Program-made: the position numbers and the translations under genes
Notes under the pieces: model-generated
Database searches by the model: none
Seen by the model: only the letters and a program-made list of their open reading frames with translations
What the model was told of the DNA's origin: nothing
Part shown: positions 20,030-28,814 of the stretch, in pieces
Position numbering within the stretch: position 1 is the stretch's first letter
Layout: each line of letters starts with the position of its first letter
NCBI GenBank assembly: GCA_016708955.1
Contig: JADJES010000008.1
Span: 1-64,000, forward strand
DNA length: 64,000 bases
Reading direction: 5' to 3'
DNA from: Nitrosomonas sp.
GTDB lineage: Bacteria > Pseudomonadota > Gammaproteobacteria > Burkholderiales > Nitrosomonadaceae

Positions 20030-21105
20030 GGCTTAGAGGATAAGTTTTTCTGAGAAACCTGTGCTTCTGAAAAAGTGGCCATTTCATTGTGTAACTTACA
20101 AGCCATGTTTAAAAGATTGCACGCGATTGCAGCACCGCTACCTTCACCCAATCGCATATTCAGGGCAATCAACGGCTTTGCATCGAGTGCGTTGAGAATC
20201 CTAGCATGCCCTGATTCTGCAGACTGGTGGGAATAAAAGAACCAGTTCTTACACCCCGGGAAAATATGCTCGGCAGTTAATGCAGCAACGGTACTGATAA
20301 AACCATCAATTAGTATCGGGAATCCTGATTGCGCGCCACGAATATACGCGCCGGTCAAAGCAGCAATCTCAAATCCCCCGATACGTCGAAGCGCATCCAA
20401 AGGAGAGTCAACGAGTGGGCTATGCAAAGACAATGCTTCTGATATGACATTGATTTTACGGGCGATGCCATCACTATCAAGACCGGTACCGGAACCAGTC
20501 AGCAGCGTAGGCCGCTCATTCAGTAAGACGCAAGCTAGAGCAGAGGCGCTTGTGGTATTGCCTATCCCCATTTCTCCCCCGATAAACAATTGCTTATTAT
20601 TTTGTTGTGCGCGCTCAATCACCTCAAAGCCGACATTCAATGCCCGGTTCAGTTGATCCCAAGTCATCGCAGGTATATGGGTAAAATTTGCGGTACCTGG
20701 TCCAAGATGATAGTGCTGAATGTCTGTCAACGACTGAGTATCGTGCACTGTTCCCAGATTAATGATTTCCAACGAAGCACCCAGAGCACGTGCGAGAACA
20801 TTGATAGCGCCGCCACCACGCGCGAAGTTTCGTATCATTTCGCTGGTGACCGATTGCGGAAATGCTGAGACGCCTTCCATAGCAACACCATGATCTCCGG
20901 CGAAAATGGCAATGTGCACTTGTTCAACGCAAGGTTGCGAAGTATTCTGCAATGCAGCGAGTTTAATAGCAATTTCCTCGAGTTGACCGAGAGAGCCGGG
21001 CGGTTTTGTCAGTTGTGCTTGGCGAGTTTGAGCTAACCGAGACATTTCCTGATTTGGAATAGCTAATGGTTCATTCAGCCAGCTAGGTGTAATTTTTTCG
21101 GTCAC
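20026..21105 (-). CDS. cobT: Nicotinate-nucleotide-dimethylbenzimidazole phosphoribosyltransferase
   Basis: The protein has 359 residues, the normal CobT length. Motifs include LTKPPGSLGQLEEIA near residue 33, FAGDHGVAMEGVSAFPQSVT near 88, GEMGIGNTTSASAL and the C-terminal LGEGSGAA containing the catalytic-base glutamate region. It makes alpha-ribazole-5'-phosphate, activating the lower ligand base. It is translationally coupled to cobU (4-base overlap). Confidence 0.96.
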   Translation of the reverse strand: MTEKITPSWLNEPLAIPNQEMSRLAQTRQAQLTKPPGSLGQLEEIAIKLAALQNTSQPCVEQVHIAIFAGDHGVAMEGVSAFPQSVTSEMIRNFARGGGAINVLARALGASLEIINLGTVHDTQSLTDIQHYHLGPGTANFTHIPAMTWDQLNRALNVGFEVIERAQQNNKQLFIGGEMGIGNTTSASALACVLLNERPTLLTGSGTGLDSDGIARKINVISEALSLHSPLVDSPLDALRRIGGFEIAALTGAYIRGAQSGFPILIDGFISTVAALTAEHIFPGCKNWFFYSHQSAESGHARILNALDAKPLIALNMRLGEGSGAAIACNLLNMACKLHNEMATFSEAQVSQKNLSSKP

Positions 21106-21632
21106 ACATGTTCTCCTTTGAGCATCAAGGGTAACCCGGCAACAGTTAAAACCACTTGTTCGCAGTGGTGCGCGATTTCCTGATGTAGTTTACCGGCTTC
21201 ATCACAATAGCGCCGGCTCAGTTCGCCCATTGGCGTGACCCCCATGTTTGTTTCGTTGCTGACGAGAATGAGTTTTCCTGTTAAATAAGGGAGTGCCTTA
21301 AGGAATGCTGTGCGCTCAGTATCAAATTTTGATGTGTCCGGATGGACCAACAAGTTGGTCAACCAGAGTGTCAGGCAATCGACTAGTAGGCAATGGTCAT
21401 TATCTGCTTGCTGGACCAGAACGGAAGCTAGCTGCAAAGGCTCTTCAATAACCCGCCAATGATCAGGACGCCGTACTCGATGCGCAGCAATTCGCTCGCG
21501 CATTTCATCGTCTTCGATAGTGGCTGTGGCGATATAGGTAACCGGGAGCAAGCTTTCTGTGGCTAATCTTTCTGCCAATCGGCTTTTCCCTGAACGAACA
21601 CCGCCAAGAATCAACGTTCTTGTAGCGCTCAT
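21102..21632 (-). CDS. cobU: Adenosylcobinamide kinase / cobinamide-phosphate guanylyltransferase
   Basis: The protein has 176 residues. The P-loop GGVRSGKSRLAE is at residues 10-21, followed by YIATATIEDDEMRERIAAH containing the guanylylated histidine, and then LVDCLTLWLTNLL and VSNETNMGV. It phosphorylates adenosylcobinamide and transfers GMP to it. The gene sits between cobQ and cobT with 4-base overlaps. Confidence 0.96.
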   Translation of the reverse strand: MSATRTLILGGVRSGKSRLAERLATESLLPVTYIATATIEDDEMRERIAAHRVRRPDHWRVIEEPLQLASVLVQQADNDHCLLVDCLTLWLTNLLVHPDTSKFDTERTAFLKALPYLTGKLILVSNETNMGVTPMGELSRRYCDEAGKLHQEIAHHCEQVVLTVAGLPLMLKGEHV

Positions 21633-23110
21633 AGAGTATTCGCGCGCAAGTTGAGTAACCGATACAAATGCGCAGTATCCAAATATTGATCAATGCAATC
21701 CGCTAAACGATCAATTTGAGCTTCACGTATCGCATGGTAATCGAGCGTATCTTTTAATTCACCTAATCCGGCCCAGGTTAGTAATTCGCTGCAAGCCAGG
21801 GGAGATTCAAAAATGCCATGCAAATAAGTGCCCAGTATCAGTCCGTCGCCGCTGATTGCGCCATTATCACCGTGCGTTAGACGAACGGAGGGCTGATAGT
21901 GCGTATAATAGGTGGCGATACCTGCATGGATCTCATATCCTGTTACGGTTGTATTATTTAAGGTCAAAGTTCCCTGCGTGTTACGCAGTAATTTTTCTGG
22001 TTTCAGAGTTGTTTCCATATCGAAGAAAGCAAACCCTTGCGTGTTACCAGCAATACCTTCTAGGCCGTCTGGATCATGTATAAGCTTTCCCAGCATTTGG
22101 AAACCACCACAAATGCCTATCAGTTTTCCACTATAGCGTAAATGCCGGTGGATCGCCAATTCCCAACCTTGTTCGCGTAGCCAACCTAAATCAGCACATA
22201 CGCTTTTGGAACCTGGCAAAATGATCAAATCGGCAGGTGGGATGGTTTCTCCGGGACCAATATATTGTAGATTGACCTGTGGATGCAAGCGCAGTGGGTC
22301 AAAATCAGTGTGATTACTGATGCGTGGTAAAGCTGGGACAATAACTCGAAGATAATCCTGCCCCCTAGGGACAATAAAGTCAGTTGTATGTGGTAAAGCA
22401 TCTTCCGCTTCCAGATGTAAGCCCTGTAGGTAAGGTAAAACACCCAATACCGGCTTTCCGGTATATTGTTCCAACCAGTCTAGTCCCGGTTGAAGTAATG
22501 CGATATCCCCACGAAAGCGATTGATAATGAAACCTTGGATGCGCGCCTGTTCAGTTTCGCTCAATAGAGCCAGTGTGCCCGCTAAGTGGGCAAAAACACC
22601 ACCGCGATCAATATCGGCAATGAGAATCACTGGACAATCGACCGCTTCCGCAAAACCCATATTCGCAATATCGTTGGTGCGCAAATTAATTTCTGCCGGA
22701 GAACCGGCCCCTTCAACAATAATCTTGTCGTATTTTGCGATGAGCCGCGAATGCGATTCGAGTACTGCCTTCAATGCGATTGATTTGTAATCATGAAATT
22801 CGCAAGCGTCCATGTTGGCGATGGCATGACCGTGAATGATAATTTGCGCATTTTTATCCGTGTTGGGTTTGAGTAATATCGGATTCATGTCGGTATGAGG
22901 TGCCAATCCGGCAGCCAGTGCTTGGACTGCCTGAGCACGGCCGATTTCTCCGCCGTCGCACGTAACGACGCTATTCAACGCCATATTTTGCGGTTTAAAC
23001 GGTGCAACACTCACATTCTGACGTGCTAGCCAGCGGCATAACGCGGTCACCAGCATACTTTTCCCAGCATCTGAAGTGGTGCCTTGAATCATGAGGGTTT
23101 GAGTGTGCAT
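21629..23110 (-). CDS. cobQ: Cobyric acid synthase (glutamine-hydrolysing)
   Basis: The protein has 493 residues, the usual CobQ/CbiP length. The N-terminal ATPase domain starts MIQGTTSDAGKSMLVTALC, followed by PFKPQNMALNS and VEGAGSPAEINL. The C-terminal class I amidotransferase-like domain has the nucleophile Cys in IGICGGFQMLG (about 335) and the partner GTYLHGIFES histidine. It amidates four side chains of adenosylcobyrinic acid diamide. It is the first gene of the five-gene operon. The upstream 260 bp show no recognisable cobalamin riboswitch. Confidence 0.96.
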   Translation of the reverse strand: MHTQTLMIQGTTSDAGKSMLVTALCRWLARQNVSVAPFKPQNMALNSVVTCDGGEIGRAQAVQALAAGLAPHTDMNPILLKPNTDKNAQIIIHGHAIANMDACEFHDYKSIALKAVLESHSRLIAKYDKIIVEGAGSPAEINLRTNDIANMGFAEAVDCPVILIADIDRGGVFAHLAGTLALLSETEQARIQGFIINRFRGDIALLQPGLDWLEQYTGKPVLGVLPYLQGLHLEAEDALPHTTDFIVPRGQDYLRVIVPALPRISNHTDFDPLRLHPQVNLQYIGPGETIPPADLIILPGSKSVCADLGWLREQGWELAIHRHLRYSGKLIGICGGFQMLGKLIHDPDGLEGIAGNTQGFAFFDMETTLKPEKLLRNTQGTLTLNNTTVTGYEIHAGIATYYTHYQPSVRLTHGDNGAISGDGLILGTYLHGIFESPLACSELLTWAGLGELKDTLDYHAIREAQIDRLADCIDQYLDTAHLYRLLNLRANTL

Positions 23111-23372
23111 GGCCTCTTAGTATATGTAATGGACAGTGAGTATTGGTGGGTTATGTTCAGCGTATGTGGGGAAGTATAAATTTGGTTCTTATTGATACGG
23201 CCTACACGAAACCCTGTGCTGCGCGCTTAGAGAGCAGAAAAAACATACCCAGCGTTTCTATGAGAGTCTGTTGGATATTAATGAAGGGGGTTGTATGTCG
23301 TCAAACCATTATTGTGGCAATGAGGTTTGTATCTGAACTTGCTCTTGCTCTTGCTTAAACATACTTATCAAC
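23111..23372. other. Upstream region of the cob operon, nothing recognised
   Basis: I looked here on the minus strand for a cobalamin riboswitch (B12 box) and for a small upstream gene and found neither. A 71-codon plus-strand frame at 23143-23358 has no ribosome binding site and unconvincing composition. Confidence 0.5.
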
Positions 23373-23418
23373 TGGTGCTGTTGCGCAGAATCGAACTGCG
23401 GACCTACTGATTACGAAT
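23373..23418 (-). tRNA. 3' half of tRNA-Thr(CGU): probable attachment-site remnant
   Basis: On the minus strand the last 46 bases of a tRNA are present. They are the anticodon loop TTCGTAA (anticodon CGT), the 3' strand of the anticodon stem, the variable region, the T arm GCAGTTCGATTCTGC, the acceptor strand CAACAGC and an encoded CCA end. The 5' half (acceptor 5' strand, D arm) is missing: identity stops just past the anticodon loop. A tRNA 3' half next to an integrase is the usual footprint of site-specific integration. The intact tRNA-Thr would be expected at the other end of the element and I did not see it in this window. Confidence 0.8.
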
Positions 23419-23573
23419 TCTAAAATGTACTGTTTTACATTGTTTTAATATTTTTGAATAATCTTTAATCTCATTGTTTTGTATTGATTTTATATATTAT
23501 GTTGTTTTAAACTCTTACCCATAGTTTTACGCCTACTGTCCACATAGTGTCTACATGGAAAGAGATTAAAACG

Positions 23574-24831
23574 ATGACCGCTATTACAATCCAAGCGCTT
23601 CCGCACAAAATCACTAAGTCCTATGTAGACAGATTGTCTACACCAGAATCTGGTCAAGCTTTTGTGCGTGATTCTGAACTAAAAGGCTTCGCCGTCCGTG
23701 TCACTTCAACCGGCACCAAATCATTTATCCTCGAAAAGAGGATTGATGGCAAAGTTCCTTGGCCGTTATCCTGAGTTAACAGTCGAGCAAGCCAGAAAAG
23801 AAGCGCATAAATTGCTGGGGCATATTGCTGTAGGGCGTAACCCACCTGCTGAGAAAAAACAAGAAGCTCTGAAAGGCACGACACTACAAGAGGCCTTTGA
23901 GGATTTCATCAAGGTCAGAAAGAATCTTAAACCCTGAACTCTTTATGATTATCAGCGTGTAATGCAAGTTGTGTTTGCTGATTGGCAAAACAAAGCAATG
24001 CTGGAAATTGGTAAAGACATGATCGCCAAACGCCATAGTAAGACCGGTGCTGAACGTGGCGAAGCCTATGCCAATCTATCCATGCGTTTCTTACGTGCTT
24101 TATTCAATTTCGCCATTGCACAATATGAAGATGGCAGCGGTCATGCCATCTTACGAGAAAATCCCGTGATGCGTCTCACCCAAACTCGCGCATGGTATCG
24201 GGTAGATCGTCGTCAAACAGTTATCAAACCTCACCAGCTTGCCCCTTGGTATCAAGCCATTCTATCTCTAAAACAAGATACGACTACTAACCAGTCCGCA
24301 CTGGTGGCTGATTATCTTTTATTTCTGCTGTTCACTGGATTACGACGTCAGGAAGCGGCAACCCTGAAATGGTCAGACATTGATTTGAATGATCGGTCTT
24401 TCACATTGACTGATACCAAGAATCGAGAACCGTTGACACTACCGTTAACTGATTTTATTTCCGATCTGCTGAGAAGTAGAAAGGCCGCAACAGATTCGGA
24501 ATATGTTTTTGCTGGGGATGGTAAAGCAGGATATCTAATTGAACCCCGTCGGCAGGTGCAGAAAGTCACCGAATTATCCGGTGTATCGTTCACGCTTCAT
24601 GATCTGCGCCGGACTTTTATCACGGTGGCCGAGAGTATCGATATATCCGCTTATGCACTCAAACGACTAGTGAATCATAAAATGACCAATGATGTGACGG
24701 CGGGTTATATTGTTAATGATGTGGAGCGCTTGAGAAAACCGATGGAACAAATATCAGCGCAATTATTACGACACTTTGAAATCAATGAAAAAAAGAAAGT
24801 ACTGAAATTTCCTGTTCATCAGAACTCTTGA
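23574..24831 (+). pseudogene. Tyrosine recombinase/integrase (DUF4102, P4 type), broken
   Basis: The pieces read in order as a P4-like integrase of about 410 residues. The N-terminal DUF4102 domain has YVDRLSTPESGQAFVRDSEL and GFAVRVTSTGTKSFI; after a frameshift near 23750 come LGRYPELTVEQARKEA and a SAM-like core-binding segment. An in-frame TGA at about 23936 precedes TLYDYQRVMQVVFADW. The catalytic domain keeps its residues: Arg in TGLRRQEAATLKW, HDLRRTF, the second His in LVNHK and the Tyr in TAGYIV. The start at ATG 23574 gives the usual N-terminus. It lies 155 bp from the tRNA-Thr fragment, so it probably mediated integration there. Both a frameshift and a stop suggest it is dead, unless they are sequencing errors. 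Confidence 0.85.
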
Positions 24832-24855
24832 ATATAATATTTTATAACTTATAAT

Positions 24856-25122
24856 ATGCGCGAACCATACAGCTTATTGATACGGTCTCAGGCCAAGAAA
24901 AAACTACAAGGTTTGCCCAGATCAGAGCGATTCAGGATTGCCGAGAAACTGGAACAACTTGGTCGTAACCCTGATGACAGTTCGTTGGACATTAAGAAAC
25001 TGGAAGGTGAACCGTACTTTCGATTAAGAGTTGGTGACTGGCGTATTATTTATGAACGGCATGATGTCGTTAAGATTATTGCTGTTGAAAAAATCAAACC
25101 GCGTGGAGATGCTTACAAATGA
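24856..25122 (+). CDS. RelE/ParE-superfamily toxin
   Basis: The protein has 88 residues with the RelE fold pattern: SQAKKKLQGLPRSERFRIAEKLEQL helices and then the basic FRLRVGDWRIIYERHD strands. Such toxins cleave mRNA at the ribosome. It overlaps the next gene, an HTH protein, by 4 bases, in the toxin-first order typical of HigBA/RelE-XRE modules. A TATAAT-like motif just before the start suggests its own promoter. It lies within the integrase-associated region. Confidence 0.85.
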   Translation: MREPYSLLIRSQAKKKLQGLPRSERFRIAEKLEQLGRNPDDSSLDIKKLEGEPYFRLRVGDWRIIYERHDVVKIIAVEKIKPRGDAYK

Positions 25123-25451
25123 CATTACAAAAAATAAAATCCATTCATGGAAAAGATGAATATGTCTTGTTACCTGTGGCGATTTATCGTGCCCTGAAAG
25201 ATCAAATCGAAAAAGAATTGGCTGCTTGTGAGACGAGCCAAAGCGCTGAGCAAGCTTATGAGCCGTTTATTCTTGAAGATTATGTCGATAATCCTGTGGC
25301 CTTGGCACGTATCAAAGCAGGTATTACTCAAGAACAGCTTGCACAGCGGCTTGGTGTCAGTCAAGCCTATGTTAGCCAGCTCGAACGCCGTTCTCACGTG
25401 ACCAACAAAATGCTTGAGCGGGTACGTATTGCTATTCGTGAAGAAGGTTAG
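25119..25451 (+). CDS. HTH (XRE) antitoxin partner
   Basis: The protein has 110 residues. The C-terminal half is a Cro/C1-type helix-turn-helix (IKAGITQEQLAQRLGVSQAYVSQLE, recognition helix near residues 84-95). The N-terminal half probably wraps the toxin. It overlaps the RelE-like gene by 4 bases, so the two are produced together and the HTH presumably represses their promoter. Confidence 0.82.
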   Translation: MTLQKIKSIHGKDEYVLLPVAIYRALKDQIEKELAACETSQSAEQAYEPFILEDYVDNPVALARIKAGITQEQLAQRLGVSQAYVSQLERRSHVTNKMLERVRIAIREEG

Positions 25452-25452
25452 C

Positions 25453-26175
25453 GTGAAAAAAAACCACCCAGATACAATGTCTGAAGCTGACTATGATCAG
25501 CTTAGTTTATTCTTGGATCGCTTTAATCATGAACTGGCAATGAATCTGGAAATGTTGGATGGTTTCTTTACAGCCTTGCACTGTTCCCCAGAAATAATGC
25601 CGCCAAGTACCTATTTACCAGAAATCTGGGGCGGCGGAGAAATGCCTGATCATGAAGCCTTTGAAGGTGACCAACAAACCGAAATATTCGTGAAACTGTT
25701 ATTGCGCCATTGGAATGATGTTCTGCACAGATTAAAAAACGAGAAAGTTTTTTTGCCTATCATTTTCAGTGATGAATCGGGTGAGTCTTTTTCCGGCAAT
25801 GATTGGGCAAAAGGATTTATGCGCGGCACAGAATTTCATCGCGCTGACTGGTTGGATTTGATGGATAACGAAGAAGAAGGCGGTTCATTGGTAGCTATCT
25901 TTGCGCTTTTTTACGAACATGACCCTGATCCAAGCATGCGGCCATACAAAGAACCAGTTAGTGAAGAATTGCGTGAGAAATTATTGATAAATCTATCAGC
26001 TGGTGTGATGCACATTTATCGTTATTTTGAGCCTCAGCGAAAAATGGCATCACAATTAGCAAAACAAACAGGCACACTGCGTCGCGAACAAGCAAAAACA
26101 GGACGTAACGCCCCCTGCCCTTGTGGTTCTGGAAAAAAATACAAAAAGTGTTGTGGGGAAGTAACGCTGCATTAG
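25453..26175 (+). CDS. YecA/UPF0149-family protein with SEC-C zinc motif
   Basis: The GTG at 25453 directly follows the antitoxin stop; an ATG at 25477 is an alternative start. The UPF0149 domain has SEADYDQLSLFLDRF, MLDGFFTALHCSPE and DWAKGFMRGTEFH. The C-terminus is a SEC-C zinc-binding tail, GRNAPCPCGSGKKYKKCC (CxCx8CC), as in SecA and YecA. The role is unclear; related proteins are often linked to metal- or ribosome-associated functions. It is probably in one operon with the toxin-antitoxin pair. Confidence 0.85.
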   Translation: MKKNHPDTMSEADYDQLSLFLDRFNHELAMNLEMLDGFFTALHCSPEIMPPSTYLPEIWGGGEMPDHEAFEGDQQTEIFVKLLLRHWNDVLHRLKNEKVFLPIIFSDESGESFSGNDWAKGFMRGTEFHRADWLDLMDNEEEGGSLVAIFALFYEHDPDPSMRPYKEPVSEELREKLLINLSAGVMHIYRYFEPQRKMASQLAKQTGTLRREQAKTGRNAPCPCGSGKKYKKCCGEVTLH

Positions 26176-26258
26176 ATGAAACAAATGCATGATGCACCAA
26201 AAACAAACTACTTGAGAAGCTACGTGCTGCTATTGACTAACAGAATTCTGAATAGAAA

Positions 26259-26285
26259 AAGCCCAATGTATAACGACAATGGGCT
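26259..26285 (+). terminator. Hairpin after the YecA-like gene
   Basis: AAGCCCA and TGGGCTT pair (with a few further weaker pairs inside) about 85 bp after the stop codon. No long T tract follows (TTCCTTTG), so efficiency is uncertain. Confidence 0.5.
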
Positions 26286-26345
26286 TCCTTTGAACCTAAG
26301 CAAATTTAGGCATAAATTTTCTGCATCGGTAAGCGTGTTTTATTT

Positions 26346-26549
26346 TTAAACGTACTGCCAATTACAAGATAGCTCAGAAAAAATACCGCTCTCTAAAAAG
26401 AGATCAGCCTCTACCCAGTTTACTTTGGATTGTAGTACTGAAAACGAAGGCAAATCACCAAATAACATAAGCCCGATCATGGGCACAATCCCGAATAAAA
26501 TGAAAATGAATTTTACAGCTGTGTAAAAAATATTTTTATTTATTTTCAT
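26346..26549 (-). CDS. Small membrane protein, unrecognised
   Basis: The product has 67 residues with one clear membrane helix (AVKFIFILFGIVPMIGLMLFG, about residues 11-31) after a lysine-rich N-terminus. The start has AGGAG seven bases upstream on the minus strand, which is the main support. The C-terminal half is soluble with one cysteine. I do not recognise the family. It stands alone inside the accessory region and could also be a truncated piece of a longer gene. Confidence 0.45.
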   Translation of the reverse strand: MKINKNIFYTAVKFIFILFGIVPMIGLMLFGDLPSFSVLQSKVNWVEADLFLESGIFSELSCNWQYV

Positions 26550-26739
26550 GTGAATCTCCTACTTGGAGGTTTATCGAAGCTGTTTAAAATGACTTTACAA
26601 TAATTAAGATAGCATACTTCACAAAAAATTCACAATTTATATACATAAAATTCACATTTGTAAAATTGATATGCAGAACTAGATACGAAATCTCGATTCT
26701 TCTTACCGAATCGCACTTTGTGTGGTGGCAGTCTGTCAA

Positions 26740-27109
26740 GAGCGGCAAATCAGCATAACAATAAAAACCGTTCTCAAGAACGGCAAGCCATTAGCCGTCA
26801 ATTGAATGTATTCAATTACCACCACAAACGACCTGCTATGTTTCTTGATGATAATCCAGATTATCAAACAGTCTGGTAATTAGCTCATAATTGGGCTGAT
26901 GCCGATCCAGACAAAACCGATACCAACGCGATTTCACCCAAGCTTAGAGAACACATTATTCGGCTAATGCTTGCCATATGTAACAAAAATATTTCTGCAC
27001 GAACGCGCAAGCGATCAATTTTTATTGATGATTCTGTTATCTCTCTGATAGTAGATACACCTCATTATCTAAAAACCCTGAACTGCTTATTAACTGAAGT
27101 TTCACCGTT
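26740..27109 (+). pseudogene. Remnant of an unrecognised gene, apparently split by the IS4-like element
   Basis: Broken plus-strand frames read RPAMFLDDNPDYQTVW, then after a stop AHNWADADPDKTDTNAI, PKLREHIIRLMLAICNKN and ARTRKRSIFIDDSVI, up to about 27100. The composition is protein-like, but I cannot name a family. It stops where the IS4-like element begins, and a further protein-like piece occurs after that element (28590-28814). The simplest reading is an older gene interrupted by the insertion. Confidence 0.4.
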
Positions 27110-28500
27110 TTGCACTAAACTTTACATTTTTCCTTAAGCAACCATACGCAATAATGCATCGATAAAAGAATTTTGAAATGGGTTTATCTGGTTTAGGCAA
27201 AAGCTAACAAAATCCTTATTGAGCGCAGCCTGAGTAATCAGTTTTCTGACATCGGAAAAGGCAAAGTGACTTCGATTGTTCTCAGCGTAACAACGCTGCG
27301 GTGTTTTATCAAGGTGATCGGCATAAATCCAGGTTACGGTGGCGGCCATCATGCAGAAGTTGAGATGATTGGTAACGGCATGGTAGTTTCGAGTTTGGCT
27401 TTTGAGCTACCGATTTCCTGCTTGATCTCTTTGAAAGCGGCTTCGATTTTCCAGCGTGCGCCGTAGTATTCGATAATCTGCTCGACGGTGAGATCGAGAT
27501 CGGTGGTAAGAGTGCGACCCATTGTGATCTTCGATAGATCCAAACAACGCGCACGGCACATTTGAGTGTTTTCAACATCATGATGTTGTCAAAGGCCAGA
27601 ACATCGCGTTGTTTGCTGTAGAGGTTAACCGAATAAGTGGTAGCGCGTTCATGGAATTTATTGGCCAGCGTTGTGGCATTGCCCATCTTGTCGCCATACT
27701 TTCTGGATCGGCCCAGCTGATGTTTTGGTGTTCGGGTGGTAACGCAAACAAAGTGGTATTGACGCGCAATCTGGAAAGCATATGACAGTGCTGTCCAACG
27801 GTTTTGCGCATCGGTTCAAGCAAGCCGTCGTTTCCAAACCAGCTATCGGTAACGATCAGCAATGGGGTGCCAGGAAAAGCGGCAGAAATTTCAGCAGCAT
27901 TTCGATGGCCTGCTCAAATTTGGTTTGAAACGATGGTATCTTGCCCTCAACCCTAACCTTCTTGGTCGCTATCGTTTTTCCATGTGATAGAAACGAAACG
28001 CCAGCGGTAAGCAAGCCCAGCGGCCTTGACAATTTTTAATAAACCGATGGACACAACATTTTGTGACCAGGGGTATTTCGATTGATTGGTCTTGGCAGCA
28101 TGATCAAAGAAAGACGCGCAGCCGAAAATCTTTTTGCCAGTCTTGGGATTGATGGTGTCATCCAAGGCCAGCAATAGCCGTCCTTTTGTCGTCGGGCTGG
28201 GTATCAGAGACCACAGCGTCGTCCAGAGGCGTGACCAAGGGGCAAGTTTGATGAGGCCATGAAGATGTAAAATCGGCGCTACTAAGCGACAGCCCGAACA
28301 ATACCTGCAAGCATCGCAACAGGTTGGCGCTGCGTGAAGAAGTGGAATGAGTGATAGCAGCCAGGAGCGTGTATAAACCAAACCAGACACCTCGTTCATC
28401 GCCTTTGCAACGGTGATTAAATTCCTGCTGGAGGGGGAAGAGGATATTGCGTAGAATGAACATGCGGCGATGCCTTTTTATTATTGGTTTCGTTACTTAA
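27110..28500 (-). mobile_element. IS4-family element, decayed (transposase fragments 27134-28463)
   Basis: Minus-strand fragments in several frames assemble into one IS4-type transposase. The start MFILRNILFPLQQEF at 28463 is followed by LLALDDTINPKTGKKIFG (first DDE aspartate region), then MLIVTDSWFGNDGLL (second aspartate), the YYGARWKIEAAFKEIK segment and the end at 27134. That last segment fits the IS4 Y-(2)-R-(3)-E-(6)-K signature exactly and contains the catalytic glutamate. At least four frameshifts disrupt it. The element borders are approximate; I could not identify matching terminal repeats by eye. Confidence 0.8.
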
Positions 28501-28589
28501 CAGATGAAATTATAGCAAAAAACCGTGCGTCGCCGCAAATCATATCTTACTGTATTTAAAGGATATATTTCGATTTTTTCCCTACGTCA

Positions 28590-28814
28590 ACAGGGTCGAT
28601 ATCGAGCTACTATTTTGTCACCTCAAGAAAAATCCGATAATCCAAAATTCCAGACAATTGAATCATCGGCTCATAAAAAAAGCGTGAAACTCCAGCTTAT
28701 TAAAAGATGCCATTAATAAAACCTATCTGGATTCGCTGTATGTCAAACGTGAAGAAGTAATTGAATTGTGCATCAGGTCTCATTACGACCTACCATCTTG
28801 TTGGATGCCTAAAT
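28590..28814 (+). pseudogene. Second piece of the IS-interrupted unknown gene
   Basis: Plus-strand frames read SPQEKSDNPKFQTIES and then NKTYLDSLYVKREEVIELC and RSHYDLPSCWMPK, ending at the left end of the ISNCY-like element. It may be the 3' part of the gene whose 5' part lies at 26740-27109. This is an inference from composition and position only. Confidence 0.35.

Noticed and set aside
23111..23372. Cobalamin riboswitch expected upstream of the cob operon
   Set aside because: No B12 box or conserved core is recognisable on the minus strand; regulation must be by another route or the element is too diverged to see by eye.
28525..28716. 63-codon plus-strand frame as an independent gene
   Set aside because: No ribosome binding site; better explained as part of the interrupted unknown gene or as IS flank.
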